From: JANNMJ01 sp031397815
Lineage (GTDB): Bacteria; Bacteroidota; Bacteroidia; Cytophagales; Hymenobacteraceae
Assembly: GCA_031397815.1 (NCBI GenBank)
Contig: JANNMJ010000149.1
Span: 1 to 46,873 of the forward strand
Direction of reading: 5' to 3'
DNA length: 46,873 bases
Below the pieces are notes generated by a model. The model had not been told where the DNA came from. It did not search any database and saw nothing but the letters and a program-made list of their open reading frames with translations. Position 1 is the first letter of the stretch. Each line of letters begins with the position of its first letter. The position numbers and the translations under genes are program-made. Of the stretch, positions 8,901 through 16,803 are shown piece after piece.

Positions 8901-9650
8901 ATGAACTTACCCAACCAGTTACGCTGCCTCGTAGTTGACGACGACCCCTTAGCCATTCAGGTGGTCCAGAACTGCATTTCTAACACCCCTTTTCTCCACT
9001 TCGTCGGTTCCTGTGAGAACGCCGTTCTAGCAGCAAAAGCCCTTCGCGCCAGCGACATAGACATTCTTTACCTCGACGTCGAGATGCCCCTGATGAGCGG
9101 ACTCGATTTGCTGCGCTCCCTCCAAAAGCGCCCGCAAGTGGTGCTGATTACCAGTAATCCGACGTACGCGCTGGAGGCTTTCGAGTACGACGTCGTCGAT
9201 TTTCTCGTCAAGCCCGTCACTTACGCGCGGTTTCTGAAAGCCTCGCAGAAAGCCCGGGAGCTGTGCGAAGCTGTTCAATTAGGCCTCGAAAATATTGATC
9301 ACGCCGATGGCGATTTTGAAGGAATTCCGTCGCCGGACGCCGATTTCACTTTCATCAAAGTGCAGAATCGGCTGATCAAGCTTTTCTTCAACGATGTTCT
9401 CTATATCGAAGCCCTCGGCGATTATATCCACGTTGTGACCGATACGCAGAAGCATATCGTGTACACGTCGATCAAGACGGTCTCAAACCGCTTCCCCGAG
9501 AGCCGTTTTCTACGCATCCACCGCTCGTTTCTAGTGAACATCGCTCGAATCGACGCTATCGAAGACAACAGTATCCTGATTGCAGACCGCACCCTCACTA
9601 TTGGCTTGACTTACCTGAAAGATGTTTTCAACCGGATCAATCGTTACTGA
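8901..9650 (+). CDS. LytTR-family response regulator
   Basis: A 249-residue DNA-binding response regulator. The N-terminal receiver domain has the acidic pocket in LVVDDDPLAI, the phosphoacceptor Asp59 in ILYLDVEMPLMSGLDLL, the conserved Thr/Ser region LITSN and the lysine in FLVKPVTYARF. The C-terminal LytTR domain starts near residue 150 (FIKVQNRLIKLFFNDVLYIE, GDYIHV) and contains the typical FLRIHRSFLVNIARI. It lies 65 bp behind the hybrid kinase, whose Hpt domain is its natural phosphodonor. The ATG at 8901 was preferred over the ATG at 8877 because the receiver β1 strand follows at normal distance and because the TATATTTG box lies between the two. LytTR proteins usually control surface or polysaccharide genes; targets here are unknown. 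Confidence 0.9.
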   Translation: MNLPNQLRCLVVDDDPLAIQVVQNCISNTPFLHFVGSCENAVLAAKALRASDIDILYLDVEMPLMSGLDLLRSLQKRPQVVLITSNPTYALEAFEYDVVDFLVKPVTYARFLKASQKARELCEAVQLGLENIDHADGDFEGIPSPDADFTFIKVQNRLIKLFFNDVLYIEALGDYIHVVTDTQKHIVYTSIKTVSNRFPESRFLRIHRSFLVNIARIDAIEDNSILIADRTLTIGLTYLKDVFNRINRY

Positions 9651-10332
9651 GCACCCTCGCTCACGTGCCAACCGCCTCCTAACGGCTGGCCTGTTTCTGA
9701 CTCTCTTCGCGGCCAGCGCCACCTCGGCGTATGCCCAAACCGCCGATACCGGCGGACAAATGAATCAGGACTGCCCTCCCGCTCCGCCCCTGCCGGAGGC
9801 ACCACCGCGCGCGCCGGAGCCGTGCATCACCCTCGACGCCCGCAAGTCCGTCGATTCACTCGCCGGACCGATGGTTTTTCGGTGGAAAATGGGCGATGGT
9901 CAGGAGCGCGAAGGCGTCACGTTTGACTATTGTTACGCCAAGCCCGGCCGCTACATCATCCAGCTCGACGTCATGGACGGCACGACGGGCGAAGTTCGCC
10001 AACACGAGAACGAGCAGGTGGTCGATTTCACGATTCCGCCGCCCGCCCCCGCTCACGAGCCCGCCCTGCGGTTTAGCGCTCCCGAAAAAGCCAAGGTCGG
10101 TGAGCCGGTCACTTTTCAGCTGACGGAGGCCGAATTGCCCCCGTGCTTGCCAAGCACTATCCGCTACAACTGGAACTTCCGCGACGGGCTGCTGGGTCAG
10201 GGCAAAACGATTACGCGCTCCTTCCGCCGCGCCGGAACGTACTCCGTGCGATTGGCTATTGATGGCAGTGGCATCGGCCCCGATTGCTTACAGCGGCTCT
10301 GTGTGACGCGTCAAATCATTATTGAGCCGTAA
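9622..10332 (+). CDS. Secreted PKD-like domain protein
   Basis: A 236-residue exported protein beginning inside the last codons of the LytTR gene (29-nt overlap, different frame), which implies translational coupling. The first 20 residues precede a signal peptide (LLTAGLFLTLFAASATSAYAQ). The mature protein has a proline-rich segment (PPAPPLPEAPPRAPEPC), then two PKD-like β-sandwiches: FRWKMGDGQEREG...YAKPGRYIIQLDV and YNWNFRDGLLGQG...RRAGTYSVRLAI, each with the typical W.FGDG...Y..pG.Y.V pattern. PKD-like modules usually mediate protein or carbohydrate binding at the surface. Several cysteines (near residues 52, 68, 104, 181) may form disulfides. It could be a periplasmic partner or output of the kinase system, but this is inferred from position only. 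Confidence 0.75.
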   Translation: MFSTGSIVTEHPRSRANRLLTAGLFLTLFAASATSAYAQTADTGGQMNQDCPPAPPLPEAPPRAPEPCITLDARKSVDSLAGPMVFRWKMGDGQEREGVTFDYCYAKPGRYIIQLDVMDGTTGEVRQHENEQVVDFTIPPPAPAHEPALRFSAPEKAKVGEPVTFQLTEAELPPCLPSTIRYNWNFRDGLLGQGKTITRSFRRAGTYSVRLAIDGSGIGPDCLQRLCVTRQIIIEP

Positions 10333-10422
10333 CGCCTTCAACGTTCGTTTAATCAACACCCTTTACCTTCACACCCCTTAAGAGACGCGCTACCGTTTCA
10401 CCACTTCGCTCATCCGTTATCA

Positions 10423-11421
10423 ATGCGCTTTTTCCGCTTAATCCGGTCCGGCATTGTCGCACTGACACTAATCGCCACCGGATGCGAGTCTACTTACGAA
10501 GCACCTAATGAGTTAGCGGTCGTATTTGGTCCACAGTGGCGGAAGTATGTCAATAAAAGACGGCAAGTTGCGATCGCTTTTATTGGCCAGAGTAACGCGA
10601 TGGGAATAGGTGATTCGGCGCTCTCGCCGATCTTACCCGATAGCACGGCGTATGAATGGGAGTTTATTCGGCAAGGGACGAGCGGCGGTAGCGGTCGCTT
10701 CAAACCTCTGCGGGACCCCATGAGCCGGTATCGGCCGCTGCTGCTTCAGTCGCAAACGGGTTCCAACGTTCCGGCTACCGTTTTACGCTATAAAGAGCTT
10801 ACCGGTCTTTCGATGTTGGTAACTCATTTGGCGCTTAGCGGCTCGTTCGTCTTACCTACCGTTAGCAGAGGCAACGGCGGTTGGGAACCCGGCAGCCCCT
10901 ACCGCGACTTACTTTATCTCCAAACGAATTATATGCTCGAAGCGGCCGGAATTGAGCGGTTGGCTTGGATCAATATGACCATCGGAGAGTCTGACGGCGC
11001 GAATATGGGTCTCAAGCCGAATGAGTCAGTCCCGTTCCCCAACGGCATGGTTGTGCCGGGCAGTTACGATGCCGCCAACGGATACCCGGACGGGTACCCT
11101 AACCCGACCGGCATACCGGACGTTTATTCGGCTTATAATCAGTTTATTAAGGAAATGCAGGATAAATTTCCGGGGGTAAAAATAAATATCAACCAAACCG
11201 GAATCTGGAATACTCCTAGCGTCGGGGTACAGGGCGGAGTGGAACAGATGTGGCTCGTTCAAGAGCATTTGGCCCGCACGATCCCGAATGTGTATTGTGA
11301 AATGAAAGACGCCAAACACTTCGACAGCTATGGCTTTTTGAAGACGGATGGAGTCCACTATAATCAGGCGGGCTTGAATTACATGGGGCGGGTAGATGCT
11401 GAGATAATGGCAAGCCATTAA
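10423..11421 (+). CDS. SGNH/sialate O-acetylesterase-like lipoprotein
   Basis: A 332-residue lipoprotein with lipobox LIATGC (Cys21). It matches the sialic-acid-specific acetylesterase (SASA/SGNH hydrolase) fold: the nucleophile block AFIGQSNAMG places Ser57, and the C-terminal block TDGVHYNQAG provides Asp309 and His312. The intervening NMTIGESDGAN is likely the oxyanion region. Such enzymes remove acetyl groups from polysaccharides. Base composition is clearly AT-richer than the neighbours (for example 11161-11220 is less than half G+C, while flanking genes are around two thirds by eye), which suggests recent acquisition. It lies 90 bp behind the PKD protein and is convergent with the PHP protein. 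Confidence 0.75.
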   Translation: MRFFRLIRSGIVALTLIATGCESTYEAPNELAVVFGPQWRKYVNKRRQVAIAFIGQSNAMGIGDSALSPILPDSTAYEWEFIRQGTSGGSGRFKPLRDPMSRYRPLLLQSQTGSNVPATVLRYKELTGLSMLVTHLALSGSFVLPTVSRGNGGWEPGSPYRDLLYLQTNYMLEAAGIERLAWINMTIGESDGANMGLKPNESVPFPNGMVVPGSYDAANGYPDGYPNPTGIPDVYSAYNQFIKEMQDKFPGVKININQTGIWNTPSVGVQGGVEQMWLVQEHLARTIPNVYCEMKDAKHFDSYGFLKTDGVHYNQAGLNYMGRVDAEIMASH

Positions 11422-11574
11422 CCCCTCAGTACCTGCCCACGATTAGCGCTGACTTGACGCCCGGTAAGCGACCTGAATCTTCTGTAGGCCGCAGCTCTAC
11501 TACACGTTCCTGATTATAAGGAAATTGGGTGGAGCAGCGGCTTTTCTTTTTTACTTTGAGCAGGGCCAGACTGA

Positions 11575-11629
11575 AAAATCCTCGTTTGCAGAATGCAGCT
11601 AACCTAGCGCACCCGCAAACGAGGATTTT
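11575..11629. terminator. Long inverted repeat between convergent genes, probable bidirectional terminator
   Basis: Perfect 15-bp arms (AAAATCCTCGTTTGC and its complement) separated by 25 nt lie between two convergent genes. The arms end in A/T tracts on both sides, so each strand has a hairpin followed by T residues. The loop is longer than usual. Confidence 0.6.
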
Positions 11630-11684
11630 GTTGTTTTGCGCTGTCAGGCAGAGGCGGCGGGGGCTGGTGACCGTCCCCGCTCTC

Positions 11685-13094
11685 CTAATCTACTACCAAG
11701 CGGCGGGTAGTGACACCCTGCCCCGGCACGACGACCTGCACGATGTATAAGCCCGAAGAGAGCGTCTGGGTCGGCACGAGAGTGCTACCGACTTCCGTAG
11801 AAACCGTGTTCCAGACGACCCGACCGAGCGGGTCGAGGACGAAGATGGTGGCTCCGGTGGGCGCGGCGATGGTAGCGTCGGCACCCATCGCGACGGGGTT
11901 CGGCCAGATCGTGACGGGAACTATGTGGGCGGCGACGGACGTGAGACCGGTGATGCGCGACGGCCCGCGCCGGTACCAGATGGGCGCGGTGATGATCCGG
12001 TCGTTGTCTTGCTGAATGATGACGGCGTAGTAGTAGGCCGAGTCGCCGGGGGCGAGGGCGGCGTCGGTGTATTGGACGGCGGAGCTACCGGCGGCGCCCG
12101 TCGCGACGGAAACCGGCTGCTGCCCGCTGCCCGATACGCCCCGCAGCAGGCTGATAGATCGGACGGGTTCGGCATCGCCGTCGGTGATGGTCAGGGCGAT
12201 GGTGGGCGTGGGCGGATGCTGGACGATGGAGCCCATGATATACGTCAGCGTGTCGGCGGTGAGGTTGAGGCTGACTTCGGTGTTCCAGTCGTCGGAGGCG
12301 TAGAAGTGGCGCTCCCGGAACGCGCTGAGCAGGGCGGATTTCGTGAGGGTATCGGCGAGCGCGACGAGGCGGCCTTCGGTGGTGCGGCCGAAGGTGGTGT
12401 TGTGGTTATCGTGGTCGTAGAACGGGCCGACGTGGTAACCGCGCGTCAGGAGGGCGCGGTAGTAGGCTTCGTAGGAGCTGGACGACGGATCGGAGTAGGC
12501 GATATCGGTCGAGAAGGCGGGGCCGCTGCGGAAGGCGGACCCGACGAGCGCCGAATCGGCGGCGTCGTCGAATGCGCCCGTGCGGAGGTTGTTGTAATCG
12601 GAGTTGTCGGGGTGAGCGCAGCTGGCGAAGGCGCCGGGACGGGCGTTGATTTTCCGCCACAGCCCCCGGTAGTCGCGCTGGGCGATGAACTCGTCGTACG
12701 AGCCCGCTTCCCAGCCGATCAGGTTATCGTAGCCATAAATGAGCAGGTGGCCGCCCCCCGCGATGATGCCCCACTCCATCCCCCAGAGCGCCACGAACTC
12801 GCCGTTTACGGTGGCGCTATCGGCTTGCTGCAACCCTTTGGCGTAGCGCGGGAGGCGCATCCCGGCCTGCGTGTGGTTGTGCTCGGATATTCCGAGGAAA
12901 TCGAAGTGCTGACTGGCTTGCGCGAAGAAATAGGCTTCGCGCGGCGTGTTCACGCCGGTGGTGGCGCTGTCTTTACTGCCGTCGGAATAAGCCGTATGGG
13001 AGTGGAGGTTTCCGAAGAAAAATCGCTGCGGCGCCTGCGCGCACAAGCGGACCGACTGCACGAGCAGCCCGGCCAGCAACAAGTAATGTCGCAC
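11685..13094 (-). CDS. PHP-domain secreted protein with T9SS sorting domain
   Basis: A 469-residue exported protein. The signal peptide VRHYLLLAGLLVQSVRLCAQA begins at a GTG, chosen because it gives a proper signal sequence; the frame is open to 13229 but that part has no signal-like features. The N-terminal domain is a PHP metal-dependent phosphoesterase fold: NLHSHTAYSDGS, GISEHNH, ASCAHPD and YDHDNHN supply the metal-binding His/Asp residues. A β-rich linker follows, then a C-terminal type A sorting domain (WPNPVAMGADATI, LDPLGRVVW, LSSGLYIVQV) that should direct type IX secretion to the cell surface or medium. Substrate unknown; secreted PHP proteins may act on phosphorylated nucleotides, sugars or nucleic acids. 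Confidence 0.85.
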   Translation of the reverse strand: MRHYLLLAGLLVQSVRLCAQAPQRFFFGNLHSHTAYSDGSKDSATTGVNTPREAYFFAQASQHFDFLGISEHNHTQAGMRLPRYAKGLQQADSATVNGEFVALWGMEWGIIAGGGHLLIYGYDNLIGWEAGSYDEFIAQRDYRGLWRKINARPGAFASCAHPDNSDYNNLRTGAFDDAADSALVGSAFRSGPAFSTDIAYSDPSSSSYEAYYRALLTRGYHVGPFYDHDNHNTTFGRTTEGRLVALADTLTKSALLSAFRERHFYASDDWNTEVSLNLTADTLTYIMGSIVQHPPTPTIALTITDGDAEPVRSISLLRGVSGSGQQPVSVATGAAGSSAVQYTDAALAPGDSAYYYAVIIQQDNDRIITAPIWYRRGPSRITGLTSVAAHIVPVTIWPNPVAMGADATIAAPTGATIFVLDPLGRVVWNTVSTEVGSTLVPTQTLSSGLYIVQVVVPGQGVTTRRLVVD

Positions 13095-13359
13095 CAGTGA
13101 GGAACGTAATGAGATGAGTGCGCGCGTCGGCGCGCAAGAGATTTCAGAGAGTACCTCAAAGATACAGCCCCCTAGCAGTGTGGCCGGAAGCCGCTGCATT
13201 AAGGTTTGGTGAAGTGGCACGAGCACCACACGCCTTCACTCCAAGGCTGATAATTAACCCGATTCGCTCCGCCGGAAATCAACTGAACCGGGCGTCCTCT
13301 TGAGCCACTCGCAGATAGCCCCCGCCGTCACCGAACGGCATCCATTAAGCGGTTGACCG

Positions 13360-13514
13360 AAAATTTTCCCGGATTTGTCATTGCGAGGAGGCTTTGCGAC
13401 GAAGCAATCCTAGTAGGATGGGCGCGTTAGCTCAGCCGCGTTCCCGGTGCAACGAGGATTGCCACGTCGTCGCAAAGCCTCCTCCTCGCAATGACAAAAT
13501 CCTCGACAACTTCT
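13360..13514. mobile_element. MITE-like element with terminal inverted repeats and 9-bp target duplication
   Basis: A 155-bp palindromic element without coding capacity. The left half contains TTTGTCATTGCGAGGAGG and GCGACGAAGCAATCCT, and the right half carries the reverse complement (AGGATTGCCACGTCGTC...CTCGCAATGACAAA, 13455-13498), with a loop of about 43 nt. Weaker inverted similarity continues to both ends. It is flanked exactly by a 9-bp direct repeat, GGTTGACCG, at 13351-13359 and 13515-13523, as expected for a target-site duplication. The core resembles a repeat I recall as frequent between genes in Bacteroidota genomes. A transposase that could mobilise it is not in the window. Confidence 0.7.
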
Positions 13515-13524
13515 GGTTGACCGT

Positions 13525-13554
13525 TTAACAGAAAACGCATTAACAGAAAACGCA
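13525..13554. repeat. 15-bp tandem duplication, two copies
   Basis: TTAACAGAAAACGCA occurs twice head to tail (13525-13539 and 13540-13554), immediately next to the right target duplication of the MITE-like element. Probably replication slippage or a footprint of the insertion; no function assigned. Confidence 0.8.
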
Positions 13555-13642
13555 GAATCGCAATCACGCTACGGTCAATAATCCGCAACTTGGGCTAATT
13601 CTGCATTTTTGTATCCCGATACCCCCGCTTCAGCCCCCTCCG

Positions 13643-16600
13643 ATGTCCCTGCCGTCGACTGAGCAGATTACGCCGCCTATTCGTCGCCTTGCTCTCCCGC
13701 GGTCGGTGGGTGCGCTACTCCCCTTTTTTACGCTGCTACTGATGCTGTTGGGCGGGCCAGTGAAGGCGCAGCCACGGCCGCAGCGGCTGTTTACCACGGC
13801 CGACGGGCTGCCGCAAAGCTCCGTCGGGCAGGTCACGTTCGACCGGCTCGGGCGGATGTGGGGGTCTACTACGTCGGGGGTGTTTCGGTACGATGGGCAG
13901 CAGTTTCGCACCTATGATTACCGGCACGGCCTCCCCGACCCGTTCGCTTATACGGCCGTGGCGGGGCCTGATGGCCGGATTTGGTTCGGGCATCAGGCGG
14001 GCGGGATTTCGTATTACGACGCCTCCTCCGACCGTATCCGCCGCCTTCAGGCGCGGGCGCTGCACGTAGCGGAAGTGCGGCATATCTGCGTTACGCCGGG
14101 GCCGAATGGCAGCACGATTCTCTGGTGCCTCACCCTCCCCGACCCCACCGGCGTCACGCGCATCGTGCTCGGGCGAACCGATACCACGGTTTCGGTGATT
14201 TCCTCGAAAGCGATGGGCCTCGAACCGTCGATGCTGCGCGATATCGAGCCGGGACCGGCCGGGCTGGTTTTCGTGGCGGGGCACGATGGCTTGGGCGCCA
14301 TTGATGTCCGCACCGGTCAAGCGCGGCCGGAGGTGGTTCCGCCCGCCTTGCTGCACGTCCCGTGCGGGCGGTTTACCCGCGTGAGCGACGGCAATTTCTG
14401 GTTCGCCACCTCCAAAGGCGTCGTGAACACGACGCGCCCCACCGGCCGCGCCGCGCCGTGGCAAGCCCGCTGGTACACCACCGCCCACGGCCTCACCGAC
14501 CGGCAAGTGCTGGCCGTATGCGCCGACCGGCGCGGCACCATTTGGGTCAATGCCCCCGGCGGACTGGCGCGCCTCGAAAACGACCGGTTCGTGTACCTCG
14601 ACGCCCCGGTAGGCGTGGCGGCCGGTGAGCTGGCGAATACGCTGGTAGCTGACCCGGAAGGCAATGTATGGGCAGGGCTGACCTCGGGCCTCGTGCAATA
14701 CTTCGCTGATGCGCGGTTTGCCGCCTACACGCCCACCACGCACGAGCTACCGAGCGCCGATGTCAAATCGCTCGCGCCGGATGGGGCGGGCGGGTGGTAC
14801 CTGGGCACCACCCGCAACTTGGCGCGACTGCGGCGGCGGCCCGGCAGTCGGGCTGAAACGCTGGCTATTCCGGCCGCGTGGCGGACGCCGAACGTGGTGC
14901 AGGGGCTGCTGCTCGATTCGCGCGGGGCGCTCTGGGTGTGCTCCTTCCCCGACGGTTTTGGGCGGATGGATACTGCTACCCGGCGTTTTATATCGATTCC
15001 GATGCCCGACGAAGAATCCGTCATCGCCCCTTCCGAAGACCGCCGGGGGCGTATCTGGGCGGGGTCGGTGTACGATGGGCGGCTGTATGTGGTGGACCCC
15101 GCGACGAACCGCGCCCGCTCCATCAACCGGCCGCCCGCCGGGACGGAAGGCTCCAACGCGGTCAATTCAATCTGTCGGGATTTCCGCACCGGCCTTCTGT
15201 GGGTTTGCTCCAGCGCCACAGGATTAGGGTTTATCGACGACCAGCGCGACACGCTTCTCCCCGCACCCGGCCTTCCGGCGGGCCTCAACGTGGTGTGCGC
15301 GTACCCCGATACGCGCGCCTCCGGCCACTTCTGGCTCAGCCTAGAAAGCAGCGTCGGCGGCCCGGCGCCCGGCCTGTACCCCTACGACGGGCGGCGGCTC
15401 GGCCCACGGCTCCCCGGCATCGATCAAGCGCCCACCTGCATCCGGCCCGCCACCGACGGCGCCCTCTGGCTCGGCACGCTCCACGGCCTCGACCAGTACG
15501 ACCTGCGCACCGGCAAGCTGCGGTCGTTCAGTCGGGCGGAAGGGTTTAGCGGCGGCGAGTGCAACATCGATATTGCTCATACCGACGCCGCCGGGCGGCT
15601 CTGGCTCGGCACCGTCGGGGGGCTGATGATGCACGACGGCGCGCGGGCCACCGTGAACCGGGTGGCGCCGCAGATGCTCATCAACGGCCTGCGTGTGGGG
15701 TTGCACGCCACGGTGCCCATTTACGGCCAAACCCTTCGGCACGACCAGAACCAGCTCACGTTTCAGTACGTCGGGGTGAGCCTGTCGCAGCCCGGTCAGG
15801 TGCGGTACCAATACCGCCTGCTGGGGCTGCAAACCGATTGGCAACCCCTCACAGCGCACCCGGAAGCCACGTTCACGAACCTCTCGCCGGGGAAGTATAC
15901 GTTTGAGGTGAAAGCGGCGAACAACGACGGCTTATGGTCGGCGCGACCAGCGCGGTACGGCTTCACCATCCGGCCGGCGTGGTGGAATACGTGGTGGGCA
16001 CGCACGTTGGCGCTGCTGCTGCTGGCGGGCGCCCTGTACCTGCTGTACCGGCTGCGGGTGGCGCAGCTGCTGGCGGTCGAGCGGTTGCGCGTCGGCATCG
16101 CCCGCGATTTGCACGACGATATCGGCTCGACGCTTTCGTCGATTTCGATTCTCTCGCAGCTCGCCGAATACGACCCTGCGCCTGCCCCCGTGCTGGCGCA
16201 AATCGGCGAAAATGCCCGTCAGACGCTCGCCGCGATGGATGATATCGTGTGGGCCATCAACCCGGCGCACGACGCCCCGCGCGACCTCACCGCCCGTATC
16301 CGCGCCCACGCCGCCACCCTGCTCGAACCCGCCGGACTCGACTTCACCTTCGCCACCGAACCGCCGCCAACCGGCCTGAAACTGCCGATGCGCGTGCGGC
16401 GCGAGGTCTTTCTCATCTTCAAGGAACTCCTCAACAACGCCCTCAAGTATGCGCAGGCCCGCCACATCCGCCTCGGGCTGACCTACGAAACCCGTCACCT
16501 CACCCTGACCGTCGAAGACGACGGCATCGGGTTCGACCCCACCGCCCCGGCGCGCGGCGGCGGCAACGGTCTGGCCAACATGCGCGCCCGAGCGGCGTTG

Positions 16601-16672
16601 CTCGGCGGCACGCTGGAGCTGGAAACGGTGGTGGGCGGCGGCACGAAATGGCGGCTGACGGTGGGGACTTGA
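13643..16672 (+). CDS. Propeller sensor histidine kinase, LuxR-partner (HisKA_3) type
   Basis: A 1009-residue sensor kinase. A membrane-targeting N-terminus (LLPFFTLLLMLLGGPVKAQ) is followed by a periplasmic propeller of repeated G.iWfgt..gG..r units (about 45-690), a Y_Y_Y domain (about 700-780; YQYRLLGLQTDW...GKYTFEVKAANNDG), one membrane helix (about 785-808), a HisKA_3 dimerisation domain with the phosphoacceptor in IARDLHDDIGSTLSSI (His824) and a short HATPase (ELLNNALKYA, DDGIGFDP, GGGNGLANMRARAALLGG). Kinases of this type normally phosphorylate a NarL/LuxR-type regulator, often encoded next door, but none occurs here: the next gene is convergent and unrelated. The input ligand is unknown; related sensors in gut Bacteroides detect glycans, but in Cytophagales the signals are mostly unidentified. 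Confidence 0.9.
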   Translation: MSLPSTEQITPPIRRLALPRSVGALLPFFTLLLMLLGGPVKAQPRPQRLFTTADGLPQSSVGQVTFDRLGRMWGSTTSGVFRYDGQQFRTYDYRHGLPDPFAYTAVAGPDGRIWFGHQAGGISYYDASSDRIRRLQARALHVAEVRHICVTPGPNGSTILWCLTLPDPTGVTRIVLGRTDTTVSVISSKAMGLEPSMLRDIEPGPAGLVFVAGHDGLGAIDVRTGQARPEVVPPALLHVPCGRFTRVSDGNFWFATSKGVVNTTRPTGRAAPWQARWYTTAHGLTDRQVLAVCADRRGTIWVNAPGGLARLENDRFVYLDAPVGVAAGELANTLVADPEGNVWAGLTSGLVQYFADARFAAYTPTTHELPSADVKSLAPDGAGGWYLGTTRNLARLRRRPGSRAETLAIPAAWRTPNVVQGLLLDSRGALWVCSFPDGFGRMDTATRRFISIPMPDEESVIAPSEDRRGRIWAGSVYDGRLYVVDPATNRARSINRPPAGTEGSNAVNSICRDFRTGLLWVCSSATGLGFIDDQRDTLLPAPGLPAGLNVVCAYPDTRASGHFWLSLESSVGGPAPGLYPYDGRRLGPRLPGIDQAPTCIRPATDGALWLGTLHGLDQYDLRTGKLRSFSRAEGFSGGECNIDIAHTDAAGRLWLGTVGGLMMHDGARATVNRVAPQMLINGLRVGLHATVPIYGQTLRHDQNQLTFQYVGVSLSQPGQVRYQYRLLGLQTDWQPLTAHPEATFTNLSPGKYTFEVKAANNDGLWSARPARYGFTIRPAWWNTWWARTLALLLLAGALYLLYRLRVAQLLAVERLRVGIARDLHDDIGSTLSSISILSQLAEYDPAPAPVLAQIGENARQTLAAMDDIVWAINPAHDAPRDLTARIRAHAATLLEPAGLDFTFATEPPPTGLKLPMRVRREVFLIFKELLNNALKYAQARHIRLGLTYETRHLTLTVEDDGIGFDPTAPARGGGNGLANMRARAALLGGTLELETVVGGGTKWRLTVGT

Positions 16673-16727
16673 ATCCTGCCGCTTCGGTGCGGGCCAATAT
16701 CAGGTTTCCCTTTCCGAAGAATCCTCA

Positions 16728-16754
16728 CCTCACCCCGTCTCCAAAGGAGAGGGG
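16728..16754 (+). repeat. Left hairpin copy (CTCTCC/GGAGAG type) bracketing the array
   Basis: CCTCACCCCGTCTCCAAAGG followed by AGAGGGG and a T-run forms a small hairpin (TCTCC/GGAGA) 55 bp past the kinase stop. It can serve as the terminator of the kinase gene (TTTT follows). An inverted copy of the same sequence lies at 17187-17222. Confidence 0.6.
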
Positions 16755-16803
16755 ATTTTAAGCAGTGAGCCAAAAAATGCTCGGCAATGGTCAGTACGAT
16801 TCC

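Larger units (their letters stand above)
13095..13642. other. 548-bp non-coding region holding a MITE-like element
   Basis: No convincing gene. Its left 130 bp is an open frame upstream of the PHP signal peptide without signal-like or family features. The centre is the MITE-like element at 13360-13514, followed by a 15-bp tandem duplication. The right end is the upstream region of the propeller kinase: CATTTTTG (near 13602) matches five of the six fixed positions of TAnnTTTG and could be its -7 element, about 35 nt before the ATG. Confidence 0.5.

Noticed and set aside
11925..13100. 391-codon open frame antisense to the PHP protein
   Set aside because: Gly/Val/Arg-rich shadow; the minus-strand frame has clear PHP and T9SS motifs.
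13420..13460. tRNA-like stretch (GGGCGCGTTAGCTCAG) in the loop of the MITE-like element
   Set aside because: The D-arm-like string is not followed by an anticodon stem, a T-arm or an acceptor complement at tRNA distances; it is the loop between the arms of the repeat.
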